The notes below the pieces were generated by a model that saw only the letters and a list, made by a program, of their open reading frames with translations, did no database searches and was not told the DNA's origin. The position numbers were made by a program, and so were the translations under genes. A DNA stretch of 64,000 nt from Euleptes europaea (Eukaryota; Chordata; Lepidosauria; Squamata; Sphaerodactylidae): assembly GCF_029931775.1 (NCBI RefSeq), contig NC_079325.1, positions 24,533,461 to 24,597,460 on the forward strand, read 5' to 3'. This document shows, piece after piece, positions 21,371 to 32,299 of the stretch (within the stretch, counting starts at the first letter, position 1; each line of letters starts with the position of its first letter).

Positions 21371-21999
21371 CATCTGGCATCAGAAGAACAGACGTAAAAC
21401 AGGGTGCCTATAACCTCATCTTAAAAATCCCGCACAGAGAAATGTAAGCTCCCTTCCCAGGGGTTAGTAAGGGAGTAGGAACCCCCTATAAATCCAGGAT
21501 TGATAAATTAAGGTCCATTGCCAGATATGTTTATTTTGCCCAGATCTTGGTTGGTAGGGGAGTAAGACACCACCTGTTTCTGGCTCCTAACCCTGGGACT
21601 TCTCATTCCCCTTCCAGATGTCCCGCATCTCCCAAGGGAGGCTTGCTCCACCCTTTCAGAAGCAATGATCCATGTTGATATGAAACCAGCTCAATCACCA
21701 ATTATTTGGTTTCTGTTTACAAGCCTAGCCAGGTGTGAATTTATTTAGTTTTAAGACTTGCAATTGGACTTTTTTAAAAAAGAAATCTATGAAATATAAC
21801 AGGACTCGAGATTAAATCATGCTAGAGTGGCAAATCAAAATAGTTTTATATATTAAATTAAAAGTGTGACGTGTGTACATATAAAATATAGGTGTAATAT
21901 GGTTTTAATTTTACATGTACTATAAAAATGTGCACGTGTTCGTGGATTTAGAAAGGACCGCAGTAGCACTTAGCCCAGCCCTGCTAACTGAGATGGACA
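21371..21999. other. Unresolved intergenic DNA
   Basis: AT-rich, no repeat or exon recognised. Confidence 0.4.
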
Positions 22000-22540
22000 T
22001 TGTGGAATTCTGTGGCAGTGGACTTAGTGATGCTGTTGGCATGCAGGGCTTTAAAAGAGGATTAGACAAACTTGTGGAGGTGTGGTCCATCAATGTCGAC
22101 CACCAATGATCACTAAAAAGAAACCTCCATATCCAGAGGCAGCAAACCTCTGAATACCAGTGCTAAGAGGCAACATGAAGTGAAAGGCAACATTTTAGGG
22201 GAGGGACTGTGGTTGAGTGGGAGAGCGTCTGCTTGGCATGCAGAAGGTCCCAGGTTCTATCCTCGGCATCTCCAGTTAAAGGGACTAGGCAAGTAGGCGA
22301 TGTGAAAGACCTCTGCCTGAGACCCTGGAGAGCCGCTGCCGGTCGGAGTAGACAATACTGACTTTGATGGACCAAGGGTCTGATTCAGTATAAGGCAGCT
22401 TCATGTGTGCATGTGAGGCCTTGGTCTCTATACTGGGTAGGTTCACCTTTCAGGATAACTGGTTAGCCACTGTCTTAAAAAAGGATGCTGGACTAAATGG
22501 ACCACTGTTCCGATCCAGCAGTGCACCTCTTCTGTTCTGG
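22000..22540 (+). repeat. Dispersed repeat of unknown class, split by a SINE
   Basis: 22015-22175 has TTTAAAAGAGGATTAGACAA, TCCATATCCAGAGGCAGC and CCTCTGAATACCAG. 22411-22540 has TTAGCCACTGTCTTAAAAAA-type, GATGCTGGACTAAATGGACC and CGATCCAGCAGTGC. Same order as 15795-16300. Confidence 0.65.
22198..22410 (+). repeat. tRNA-Ala-like SINE, full length
   Basis: GGGGAGGGACTGTGGTTGAG head, GCTTGGCATGCAGAAGGTCC (anticodon arm like tRNA-Ala), CCAGGTTCTATCC B box, then the standard body ending AAGGCAGCTTCATGTG. It interrupts the repeat at 22000-22540. Confidence 0.9.
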
Positions 22541-23212
22541 TGGAATGGGCAAGTGCTAGAAGCCTCCTTAAATCTGCAGGGGGAAACAATCATATGGATG
22601 CTAGGAAAAAAATATCTGATTTTCATACCTGTATAGATTTCAGTGCCTGATAGTCTCATCTGAAAGTTTTATCTGAGTAAGTGAGATGTCTGGGAATCTC
22701 AGATTTCTTTCCTTTGGTGAGAGGAAATCCTTAGAAGCCTGATTTGGTTAGTGCCTGAGCAACACTTGTAGACAGGGGCCATGCATTTCTGATTATGGGA
22801 GCACAATAGAACTAATATCTCATAATGCATCCCTGGCCAATTAGAAATATTATTGGCTAGAAATATTATTATCTCTTGGGACAGTTAGGTTGTTAAAATA
22901 CTCTGGGGTTCGCAAAGATGGAAGGATACCCAAAAATTGGGTAGAACATACCGTACTTTCCAAGCATGCATTATAGAGCTAGAGTAATCTAATTTTTATA
23001 TATATATTATATATTTATATTTCTTCATGGTTAATATAGATTCTCTTTTTCCCATGCTTAGTAAAGTATCCTTAGATAGGCCTTGATATGATAATTTCTT
23101 GTCAATATCTTGCATCCGGTGGGAGAAGAACTGGTCTTGATTTAATTTGCAGATAAGGCTGTCCTCAGTTGAAAATATGACCTTTAGTCTATGTTTGAAG
23201 GCTTGTAGCCAC
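22541..23212. other. Unresolved intergenic DNA
   Basis: AT-rich with a TATATATATTATATATTTATA stretch near 22997; nothing else recognised. Confidence 0.4.
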
Positions 23213-23300
23213 TCTTCTTCTTCTTCTTCTTCTTCTTCTTCTTCTTCTTCTTCTTCTTCTTCTTCTTCTTCTTCTTCTTCTTCTTCTTCTTCTTCTTCTT
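23213..23300. repeat. (TTC)n microsatellite, about 29 units
   Basis: An uninterrupted CTT/TTC tract; the poly-Glu and poly-Ser open frames over it are artefacts. The DNA following (23305-23440: GATGCTCAAAAGCTCATACC, AAGGTGCTACTAGACTTG, CAGACCAACATGGCTACT) looks like a retrotransposon 3' region common in lizards. Confidence 0.95.
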
Positions 23301-23839
23301 GCATCAAGGTTTCCTTCGTCAGATATGGTATCTGACAAAGAGAGCTTTGATGCTCAAAAGCTCATACCCGGGAAATCTTGTTGCTCTTTAAGGTGCTACT
23401 AGACTTGAATCTTCTACTGCAGACCAACATGGCTACTTTCTGAAACTATCTGGGAACAAATGCACACTGGGAGTGGGAGGCAGCAGAGAGATTTGGAAAG
23501 GAACGGAGCAGGCACAGCTAAGATTCAGTCCCTTTCATAGGAATGGGCAGGTTTTAGGAATGGCATGACCCCCAGAAGCAGGATGCCATGGAGGCTGGAA
23601 CAGGAATGAAGGGATTCATAGTGGCACCTTTCCTGGAAGCTTTTTAGATTGGGTTGAAGATCTTTGTTTTCCAGAAGGCCTTCAGATTAGCTAGATGTGG
23701 TGGGATGCCTGCTGATGCTGAAGTTCCTTATTTCATGAACAGTACTGGTTCCTCCCCTGTGATTTGAACAGTATTTATTTATTTAGGAAAACTATATGCC
23801 ACCCTTCCAAGTGTTACCCTACCAGAGTGCCCTAGGCTA

Positions 23840-24795
23840 CCAGGTATGCCCAGTGAGGTGTACAGGAGTGAAAGCACAAGGAGAAGACACTGCCAGAGAC
23901 AAAATGGAACTTTTCTGGCAACCATCTTTGTGACAAACTCCAGAGCCGACTGGGCAAGTTCAGGCTTGTCTGGCTGCCTCCCCCAGGCTTATGGCAGGTG
24001 TAACCCGGAGAACAATAAGACAGAAAAACACCTTCAGCATAGGTTTAGTTCTCTTGCAGCTGATAAGAAAACCCCAGTAATCTCAGTAATTAAACCCCAT
24101 TCAGAGAACCTGGAATCCTTACTTAGTGTAGCCAGATGTCCAAAACAAGCCCATCAAGATGCCAAATAGCCAGGAAACAAGCCCCTCTGAGTCATCCCCT
24201 CTTTCCTGAAAAAAGCCTTGTCCAAGACATCTCTTCTCATCTAGAAATCTATAGTGGACTTCATCAAGAAGAACCTAGGTATTGTTCCCACCTTCTGTCT
24301 TTTCTCACCCAAACTTCCAAACTAATCAAAGAACAATCAAACCTTTGTTCACCGGTAATGTTTGGTCACCAGTGTCTTCACAGTGCCCCAGGGTACACTT
24401 CAGGTATAAGTATCTCCCCTTTTGCCAGGGCAAAGTGTGTCCATTTTCTTGGATCCAAAACGTGTGCACCCTGTACTTGTGTGTACCGCCCTTCTTGCTG
24501 TCCTTACGAGAAACACTGGTCGTTCCTCGCTCCACGCAGCTGCCTTCTCTTGGACATCGTCCCTCTCATCAGTAACTATACTTTCCCCTGGGAACCTCAC
24601 ATCCTTGTTTCCATCCCCTCCTACCTTTTATTTCCTAGTACTTGAGTGTATTGGGTTTTGTGTGTGTCGTGTGTATATAATTCGATCCCTTTAATAAAAC
24701 TCTTAACCTTATATAATGCTTCGTCATTGAAAGTGATGTGCTTATCCCGGTAAAAATAGGTCTGAAGGATTCCCGACGCCAACCCTCTCACAGGG
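23840..24795 (+). mobile_element. Candidate solo LTR of an endogenous retrovirus (fossil)
   Basis: A ~950-bp non-coding stretch unlike its neighbours. It has GTATAAGTATC and GTGTATATAATTC as TATA-like boxes, an AATAAA signal at 24693-24698 followed within 120 bp by GATTCCCGACGCCAACC, resembling an LTR R-U5 end. No gag, pol or env is seen. Ends and target duplication could not be fixed, so this is tentative. Confidence 0.28.
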
Positions 24796-25136
24796 CTTTG
24801 CCAGTCTCCTAGCTAATTTTCCCCAATAAAAGGAGACCTCTCTAATTGGCGTAACGCAAGTAAAACATGATTTACAAAACCAGCCCACAGCATAAAAATC
24901 ATGAAAATTAGCAAGCCATTGAAAAACCAGCCGTTACAGTATTTTATGGTCACTTATACATGGTAGGTTTAGCCTCCTTCATTCCCTGTTTCAGCCAGGA
25001 TCAAGTTTTTGAAAATGCACGGTACCTCATTCCTTTTTGGCTCAGCCCCGTTTCAACCTTAAACGAAGTCGGCTTTTTCCATTCCTCTTCTTGCCAGAGT
25101 CAAATGGTCTTTCCTAGCTGAAACCAGATCCAAAGA

Positions 25137-26233
25137 TTGGTTCTCGTAGGTTATCCGGGCTGTGTAACCGTGGTCTTGGTATTTTCTTTTCTGATGTTTT
25201 GCCAGCAGCTGTGGCCGGCACCGTCAGAGGAGTAACACTGAAGGACAGTGTCTCTCAGTGTCAAGTGTGTAGGAAGAGTAATAGCAAACGGCTATTCCAA
25301 GAATGAAATCAGAAGGGCCATTAAACCAAACAAAAATCAGAAAACTCAGGAAAAACAGTCTCCCATAGGAAAGGTATTCTTGCCATTTATTAAAGGAGTC
25401 ACTGATAGGATGGAGAAACCTTTGAAAAAACATAACCTACAAACAGTGTTTAAACCCACCAAGAAAATACAACAAATGCTACGATCAGCAAAAGACAAAA
25501 GAGACCCCCTCACCTCTGCAGGAGTATATTGTATACCTTGCAGCTGTGGAGAAGTTTATATTGGGACCACAAAACGCAGCATACAAACAAGGATAAAAGA
25601 ACATGAAAGATACTGCAGACTTGGCCAACCTGAGAAATCAGCAGTGGCTGAACATGGACTGACACAAACAGGACACAGGGTCTTATTCCAAGACACTGAA
25701 AGACTGGACAATTCTACCAACTATTTTGTCAGATTGCACAGAGAAGCCATTGAAATTCATAAACATCAGCACAACTTTAACAGAAAAGAAGAGAGTTTAA
25801 GAATGAATAAGGCTTGGCTTCCTGTCCTAAAAAACCTCCAGACTAACAAAGACTACAGTCAACAATAGCCATGCAGATTAGTTTTGGATTTCACACATTA
25901 ACAGATCACTTCAGGATACAATGGTTCCATATTAACATACCACACCCTCATTAGCACATTATCTTGATACTTACAGGACAATGGTTAGCACATTACCTTT
26001 GTTACTTTTTTCAGGACAATGATTCAGCTCAACCCAACCCCTTTCTGAGTATATATTACTCTTACTACACACTTGACACTGAGAGACACTGTCCTTCAGT
26101 GTTACTCCTCTGAAGATGCCTGCCACAGCTGCTGGCGAAACGTCAGGAAAGAAAATACCAAGACCACGGTCACACAGCCCGGATAACCTACGAGAACCAA
26201 TGAACTCTGACCGTGAAAGCCTTCGACAATATT
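25137..26233 (+). mobile_element. Penelope-like retroelement with GIY-YIG endonuclease, 5'-truncated, 12-bp target-site duplication
   Basis: CAGATCCAAAGA is duplicated exactly at 25125-25136 and 26234-26245. The flanks of the insert are inverted copies of the same terminal segment (about 25137-25282 and 26054-26200), a layout known for Penelope elements. Between them is an open frame for the C-terminal part of the Penelope protein (see 25248-25868). The reverse transcriptase is not present in this copy. Confidence 0.9.
25248..25868 (+). CDS. Penelope-like element protein, C-terminal part with GIY-YIG domain
   Basis: An open frame of 206 codons. Residues about 90-145 carry the GIY-YIG nuclease core: AGVYCIPCSCGEVYIGTTKR followed by SIQTRIKEHERYC and a later AVAEHGLTQTGH. 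The GVY...YIG pair is the GIY-YIG signature, the Arg in RIKEH is the expected catalytic arginine, and the CIPCSC cysteines are typical of the Penelope family. In an intact element this domain nicks DNA to prime reverse transcription. The frame begins inside the left terminal repeat, so the first ATG is not a natural start. Confidence 0.85.
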   Translation: MSLSVKCVGRVIANGYSKNEIRRAIKPNKNQKTQEKQSPIGKVFLPFIKGVTDRMEKPLKKHNLQTVFKPTKKIQQMLRSAKDKRDPLTSAGVYCIPCSCGEVYIGTTKRSIQTRIKEHERYCRLGQPEKSAVAEHGLTQTGHRVLFQDTERLDNSTNYFVRLHREAIEIHKHQHNFNRKEESLRMNKAWLPVLKNLQTNKDYSQQ

Positions 26234-26245
26234 CAGATCCAAAGA

Positions 26246-27259
26246 GCGTGCATATACTTGCCTGGCATTGAGCTTTCCCTGCCCCCTTTCCAAACCCCTC
26301 TTCTGTTCTGTTTGCTGATAGCCGTACAGGGGAAGGAGCGAAGATTGGCATCTCTCACAGCCAATCACGAAGAGGCAGGGATTCAATGGCTCCAATTTTT
26401 TTTGTTCTTAAAATGCTTTTTTATGCGGCAGTTGGGGGGGGGGGAGGAAATGTTCTCTCACGAGGTGAGCCAATCACAGACCAGCAATTAAAGGGGTGGG
26501 ACTTGATTTGAACTTAGGAGACTGCTTTCCTGTATTCAGGCCCCCGATTTGCACACAGTTTATTCCCTGATCATTCAAGCCAATGCATACAGTTTCCCCC
26601 AACCCAGGTTGCTTTGATCCTGGCTGAAACGGGGAATAAAGAAGGGTAAAGTGAGCATGCATAATCGGCCTATGTTTACATGGTTTTATAATGTATTTCG
26701 ATATGTTATAAAACACCTCCCTCCTCCCATGAAAGGTGGTCTACATGTGGGCTAGATAAAATAAAATCTTAGAAAAGTGTCCTGGCATCTGTCAACATCT
26801 AACAAGTACAGGCTACTGGGTCCCCCCCCCTCCTTTCTGGTGGTTTAGCAAATACCAGCACAGAATTATACACAGCAGAAGATGAAATGGTAATGAAAAC
26901 CATCAAAACCTCAACTACAAGGCCCAGAGGTGGTTTTAATTAATGTTTACAGAGCAAGCCACAATGTGCTCCATGATGTCAACATAAGCCCAGGAGCCAC
27001 ACGCTGCTGTCTTTGTGGTTCTGGCTGTGCAACTTTCTTGCTGCTGCTTTCAACATGTTTGTCAAGGTCAACGTCTCTCTATTTTAATTGGCTGGCCTGT
27101 CGAGAAGGAAGGGGACCTGCCATGCACAACAGTCCTGTGACTGAAGGCGACTGCAAGGCAAATTCCTCACAGTCCTCCACTGAAGACGGCTGCGCTACGC
27201 TGAAGAGGCTGGTGCTTCAGTTTCTGTGGGAACATCTGAGTGGCTTTACCTAGTCTTGT
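26246..27259. other. Unresolved intergenic DNA
   Basis: No exon recognised. The tail at 26690-26770 resembles an old LINE 3' end. Confidence 0.4.
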
Positions 27260-27475
27260 GTGCAGTGAGGTGTTTGATGAAGGGCACCCCCATGTCCAGG
27301 GGCAGCAAATCTCTGAATACCAGCGCTAAGAAACAACATCTGGAGAAGGTCTGAACCTCCATGCTTTGTTTGTTGTCCCTCCAGAGTTGGCCATGGTATG
27401 AAAGAGGATGCAGCAGGACTAGATGGACCCCACTGGTCTGATCCACCAGGGTTCTTCTTGTGTTCTTATAAGGGA
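27260..27475 (+). repeat. Dispersed repeat of unknown class, partial
   Basis: CAGGGGCAGCAAATCTCTGA, ATACCAGCGCTAAG and TGGTCTGATCCACCAGGGTT put it in the family of 15795 and 22000. Confidence 0.6.
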
Positions 27476-27658
27476 ATGGACTGGAACTGAAAGAAATTGA
27501 ACATCTACCCCTTTTTACTTCACAGTGAAAGAGAAGCGTAGTGGTTAGGGTGTTATTTGTAAAATGCTTAGGAAACATTGTTGGGGGTTTCAGGGGTCAA
27601 GCTACACCTGATGTTCAGCTAGAATGGAGGTAGTAGCATTTGGCCCTTCCTCCAAATC

Positions 27659-27908
27659 AGAAGAAGAAGAGTTGGTATTTTTGTACCCCGCTTTTCTCTT
27701 CTTTTAAGGAGTCTCAAAGTGGCTTACACAATTACTTTCTCTTCCCCTCCCCACAACACACACCTTGTGAGGTAGGTGGGGAGGAGAGGGTTCAGAGAGA
27801 ACTGTGACTGGCCCAGGGTCCCCCATCAGGCTTCATGTGGAGGAGTGGGGAATCGAACCTGGTTCTCCAGATCAGAGTCTACCACTCTTAACCACTACGC
27901 CGTGCTGG
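27659..27908 (-). repeat. tRNA-derived SINE (GTAGTGGTTAAGAG family)
   Basis: The minus strand reads CCAGCACGGCGTAGTGGTTA to TACAAAAATACCAACTC and TTC repeats. The second half of the tRNA-related region is shortened relative to 2927-3234. Confidence 0.85.
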
Positions 27909-28588
27909 ACCCTCTGTCTCCAGTTTTGCCTTCTGAAAATGTAAACCACTTTGCGAACATATGGAAAAGAGGTGACCTGTGTTCAACCACACACTTTAGC
28001 AAACTTTAGGTGCCCTTTTGTAAGAAGGGGGCGGTGATGATTTCTTCCTATTCTCTTTCCTGCTAGATCCCATTGAGCCCCTCCCCAATGGACCTCATCT
28101 AGCATGGCAAAACTATGGCTACAATATCACAAATACTTAACTAGGAGTAAGCCCCATCGAATAAAATGGCACTTACTTCTAAGTAAACTTGTCTTGGAAC
28201 CTGAGATATATAAATGTTGTAAATGAATGAATGAAGAAATAAACACACATGAATAAGATTATACTATATACTGTAATGGTGAAAGCTGCATTTATGACAT
28301 GCCCCCTCTTTTTGTAACTAGTGCAGTTCAATCCTATGCCCATTTACTCAGAAGAAAGTCCCACTAAGTTCAGGGGGCCTTGTTCCCAAAAACGTGTGCC
28401 TAGGATTGCAGCCTTCAAAGTTCAGGAGAGCTTTCACTCTGGTGGTACCAGCGCCGGCAGATGGAGACTTCAAGCTCATGTGCATGGAACACTCTCTCCG
28501 TTCCCGCTTTGGCCCTTGAAAGCTGATTTTATTTATGTATGTTATTTATTGTCCACATGTCTCACAGAGACTCAAGGCAGATTACAAT
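27909..28588. other. Intergenic DNA with two short 'acttactcc' motif repeats
   Basis: 28138-28200 and 28335-28415 hold the dispersed motif seen many times at 44-48 kb (GGAGTAAGCCCC, TTTACTCAGAAGAAAGTCCC, CTAGGATTGCAGCC). No exon. Confidence 0.5.
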
Positions 28589-29045
28589 GAATGAATGGTT
28601 TTATTTGCATACATCCTTAGGCCATCACAAACATGTCAACAATACCACAAATACATAATAAAAGGAAAATACTAGGTTAAAAATTGCTAGATTGATAATA
28701 AACAAACATAATAAAACTATACTAAATTGATGCTTACAGAGCAATAATAGCTAAAAATTGGGCGATGTCCCAGTCAGCCAATGAGACCTTGCAATCATTA
28801 AAATCAACTCAAAGGATCAGCTCTCTTATCAACCATACTGGACCTTAATTTCTTTGCCGCCAGGGCATATAGAGAGGTCCTATAAGAAACAAGCCCATCA
28901 GGGTCTTTTAACAAAAATACTAATTTCTCAGCACTAGGACAAGTGTTTAGGCCAGAAACCAACCCGGCAAGAAATTTAGCCCTGGATTCCACATATAGAG
29001 GGTATTCAAATAAGTAGTGGTATAAGTCCTGATTACACATAGTGA
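28589..29045 (-). mobile_element. LINE C-terminal fragment (family of 4139 and 5020)
   Basis: The minus-strand frame reads CNQDLYHYLFEYPLYVESRA, FLAGLVSGL...SAEKLVFLL, then VSYRTSLYALAAKKLRSS. The right end of the window orientation is the knuckle-proximal part, and the tail AATGAATGAATGG lies at 28589. Confidence 0.65.
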
Positions 29046-29299
29046 GTCAGTATAATCAACCAAATGGGACATTCAAAAAACCGAATGCATTAGGAGATTA
29101 GAAGTCTGGAACCACCAAAAAGAGACAGAAGCATAGCAAAGGTTTTAACAGGACACATTAAGCGGTACAGAAATTACATGATAGGATCCTACTTACAATA
29201 TGCTACACCACACTACAGACCTCAAGTCCCAATCCCTTATCCAAGTAAGTTAGTGAAACCATTTTGTACTGTGCAGCCTTATTACCTGCGCAGAATAGT

Positions 29300-29700
29300 T
29301 CAGTTTTGCATAGTTAGTGGAAAGCCAGGAGAGTGGAAGCTTTCCTGACCTCCTCGGGCAGGCCATTCCACAAGGTGGGAGCCATAAGGGAGAGAGCACA
29401 CATACGGGCAGTTGTTGATTTTGCCCCTTTGCAGGCTGGCACCTGCAGAAGCCCCTGCTGAGATGAGTCAGCTGTCATGGCGGGGTATAGGGGAAGAGGC
29501 AGTCCCATAAATAAGAGGGGCCAAGACCTGAAGGGCATTATATGTGATAGCCAACATCTTAAACTAAGCCTGGTAACAAATGGGCAACCAATGGACCGTC
29601 TGCAGAATGGGAGTGATATGCATCCTCTGTCTAGCTGCCACTAACAGTCGAGCTGCTGCAAATGAGAAACAGATTCTGAAAAAAATGCAGAGCAAAGCTG
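29300..29700 (-). mobile_element. L2-type LINE C-terminal end
   Basis: The minus-strand frame contains ARMCALSLMAPTLWNGLPEE followed by VRKASTLLAFH, matching the APRLWNxLPxExR...F end of L2-type reverse transcriptase frames. 5' and 3' parts are eroded. Confidence 0.75.
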
Positions 29701-30407
29701 CAACCACAACCCTTCCAGCTGTAGTGTTTCCGCAATTAATTGACTAGATGAGTATATTAAAATAATCTTGCTTGACTAAAAGGGGGCTCTGACCCATTGA
29801 ATGGTCAATTTCATTGTTGAAAAGTATATTTTTGAATAGAGTTAGACATAAAATGGGCAGATAACAAGCACCATCCTCAGAGAAAGATACTTTCCTGTGG
29901 GAGAGTGGGAATGCCTCTTTGAAAGTTATGTTTCCCACTGTTCTCAAGGAAGATGAGAAGAGGCATTGCCACATCTCTCACTCATAGGAAGGAGCGCCTC
30001 TCTGAAGATGGCACTTTCCATTTGTACTTTTTTAGCTGTAACTTGCACTAAAAATAACTGTTAAAAATATCAACAGGAGGTTCAGCAAGATGACAGAACT
30101 GAACTCTTTGGGTTTGCAACAAGAGCAAAAAGGGCTCATCCTTTCTATCATCTGTTCTCCATTTCCCGCACACCAGCCACTCCAGAATGCCATGACTCAG
30201 GCAGGTCAGATTTCTCTTTTCTCCACAAGCAGAACTCCATCAGCCAGGTTTCTGCAACTTGCTTCTAAATCAAGAATTGCTGCTACTGTTTGAATGGTAT
30301 ACTGTTGTAGATTTGAATGGGAAGCTGTTTTGGGGAGTCCATCATGCCACACCAAAAAAAAAGGAGTGCAGGAACATCATAAACCAATAAATGGAGCTGG
30401 TTCCATT
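29701..30407. other. Unresolved intergenic DNA
   Basis: No exon or repeat recognised. Confidence 0.4.
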
Positions 30408-30578
30408 TACTTTAATGTGATACTTGGGTTGGATCTGGGTTGGACGAGGGGCTCTCAGTGGTAATCTCTGTCTGGCCCATGGTGGCTCTGTGCAGTTGGG
30501 TTTCTAGAGTATTTTTATTTATGTATGTATTATTTACTTTCATGCGATACTTGGGTTGGATCTGGGTTGGACGAGGGA
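30408..30578. repeat. 45-bp direct repeat around an 81-bp spacer
   Basis: 30408-30452 and 30534-30578 share TTACTTT-x-ATG-x-GATACTTGGG and TTGGATCTGGGTTGGACGAG with three mismatches. A BovB end follows directly. Confidence 0.85.
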
Positions 30579-30581
30579 CGT

Positions 30582-30812
30582 TCAGAAGGCAAGAGTCATT
30601 GGAAAGGACAGTCATGCTGGGAAAAGTTGAGGGCAGCAGGAAAAGAGGAAGACCCAACAAGAGATGGATGGACTCAATAAAAGAAGCCAAAGCCCTCAAT
30701 TTGCAAGACCTGAGCAAGGCTTTCAAAGATACGACATTTCGGAGGACATTGATTCATAGGGTCGCCATGAGTCGGAAGTGACTTGATGGCACTTAACACA
30801 CACACACACGTA
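30582..30812 (+). mobile_element. BovB (RTE) LINE 3' end
   Basis: Translation gives RQESLERTVMLGKVEGSRKR, GRPNKRWMDSIKEA, LNLQDLSKAFKD and FRRTLIHRVAMSRK, then a CACACACAC tail. About 88 percent like the 16995 copy by eye; 5'-truncated. Confidence 0.92.
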
Positions 30813-31892
30813 TTGTTTTTATTGATTTTATTGTAAGGCACCTCATCAACTAGGTTAGCTAAAAGTGCAGGGCAGAAAAGTGTTAAACAAACAAATAAAC
30901 ACACCGAGTCATAGTTACTAATTTATTTATGCCAAGATACAAAAGACAACAACAACAACAAAAATCACAGCACAAAGAGATCAATGCAACAGCTTGAATT
31001 GGGGAGGGGTGCAACCAGTGATGAGCCCATACAGACGTATGGAAGATGCACTCACAGGGGTTTGTCAACATCTCATGATACCACCGAAAATTCCACCTCG
31101 GCATGGGGCCTTTGTGAGATCAACCCCAGCTCCACCCACAGTCAGAGGCCCCCTTACTGCTGCAACCATGCTGCTCAGTGCTGCCACCTAGGGTCACTGA
31201 TTAGTAAAAACTGCACCTGAAGAGAAATTATCTTTTTTATGAAAATCGTGTGTATGATATGCAAATTGGCTCCTCTTTGTCCTTGTTGTTCTTTTTTGAA
31301 AAATACTATGCATACATTTTGGAAATCATGTACCATACATTTGTTTTGTTTTTGTTTTTTTAAAGGAAGCATGTATGTGACCCATTTCTAGCATTACAGA
31401 CCATGTTTAAAACCGATGATCTATTAATATATTTTAAAAACTAGACATGTAGTTAAACCTAAACGCATGGTATATATAAAAACTTTAATTGGTTTTTTTA
31501 GCAGATAATGGTATAAACTCAACAGCACCCCACTGAGTCATAAATAGCAAAGAAATACGTTTTTAAGTAACCTCTGGTTGCCAGTTTCCCACAGCTGGGC
31601 TTTTCAAATGAATATCAGGTGCCCGATTCCCCAGCACCGGTTGGAGTCCACAATTCTGCTTCAGGGCATGGATTTCTATGGGCTTCGGAGTTACCAACGG
31701 CTTTTTTCCAGCAGGGCTCCTATGTTTTTAGCAACTGCGGAACAGGCAAAAATTCCTTCATGCCAGGAAAATAGTGCAGTCATTGAACTGTTATGTCTCA
31801 TACAATTGAAGGCACAACACCACTGTCCGAAGCAAATGGGCAACTTAGATTTCCAACTTGAAAAGAATAAAGAAGGCTCACTGCTACTCTGT
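30813..31892. other. Unresolved intergenic DNA
   Basis: No exon recognised; 31230-31560 is AT-rich and looks unique. Confidence 0.4.
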
Positions 31893-32034
31893 AGGGTTGC
31901 CAGCGCCCCCCCCCCCCCAGGCCACCAGCAGGGGATGGAGAGGTAGGGTTGCCAGATCCAGGCTGGGAAACTCCTGGAGATTTGGGGATGGAGCTTGGGA
32001 AGGGCAGAGACCCCAGTAGGGTACAATGCCAGGG
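31893..32034 (+). mobile_element. GGGTTGCC MITE, two left ends
   Basis: TAGGGTTGCCAGCGCC at 31892 and TAGGGTTGCCAGATCC at 31943 are two left termini of the same family; the second runs on through GGAGATTTGGGGATGGAGC and then changes into a SINE tail near 32035. Confidence 0.6.
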
Positions 32035-32150
32035 GAGGGGATGGCAAACCACCCCATAAACACAATCAGCCTAGTAAATGTTGTGATGTGACATAGCCAT
32101 GGGTCAGTAAAGGCCTGGTGCTTGCACAGAAGACTACCTTTACCTTTGCC
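32035..32150 (+). repeat. Tail of the class-II-tRNA-like SINE
   Basis: GGATGGCAAACCACCCCATA, GCCTGGTGCTTGCACAGAAG and CTACCTTTACCTTT match the last third of the 14694-14991 element. It has replaced the right part of the neighbouring MITE. Confidence 0.7.
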
Positions 32151-32299
32151 AATAAAGGTTATTGGCCCTCCTCCCTGGTTTAGTGTTGGTTTTGTGTGTG
32201 GTTTTTTACTGAATTATTTCATACTTGTAATGTTGTTCTTAATCATTCTAATGTTTTAGGCACACCTTGGCGACCCTGATTGGGTGGAAAGGCAGCATA

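Noticed and set aside
22996-23335. Poly-Glu and poly-Ser open frames
   Set aside because: They are both readings of the (TTC)n microsatellite at 23213-23300.
25248-25868. A host GIY-YIG nuclease gene
   Set aside because: The frame starts inside an inverted terminal segment of a Penelope-like insert with a target duplication, so it belongs to the element.
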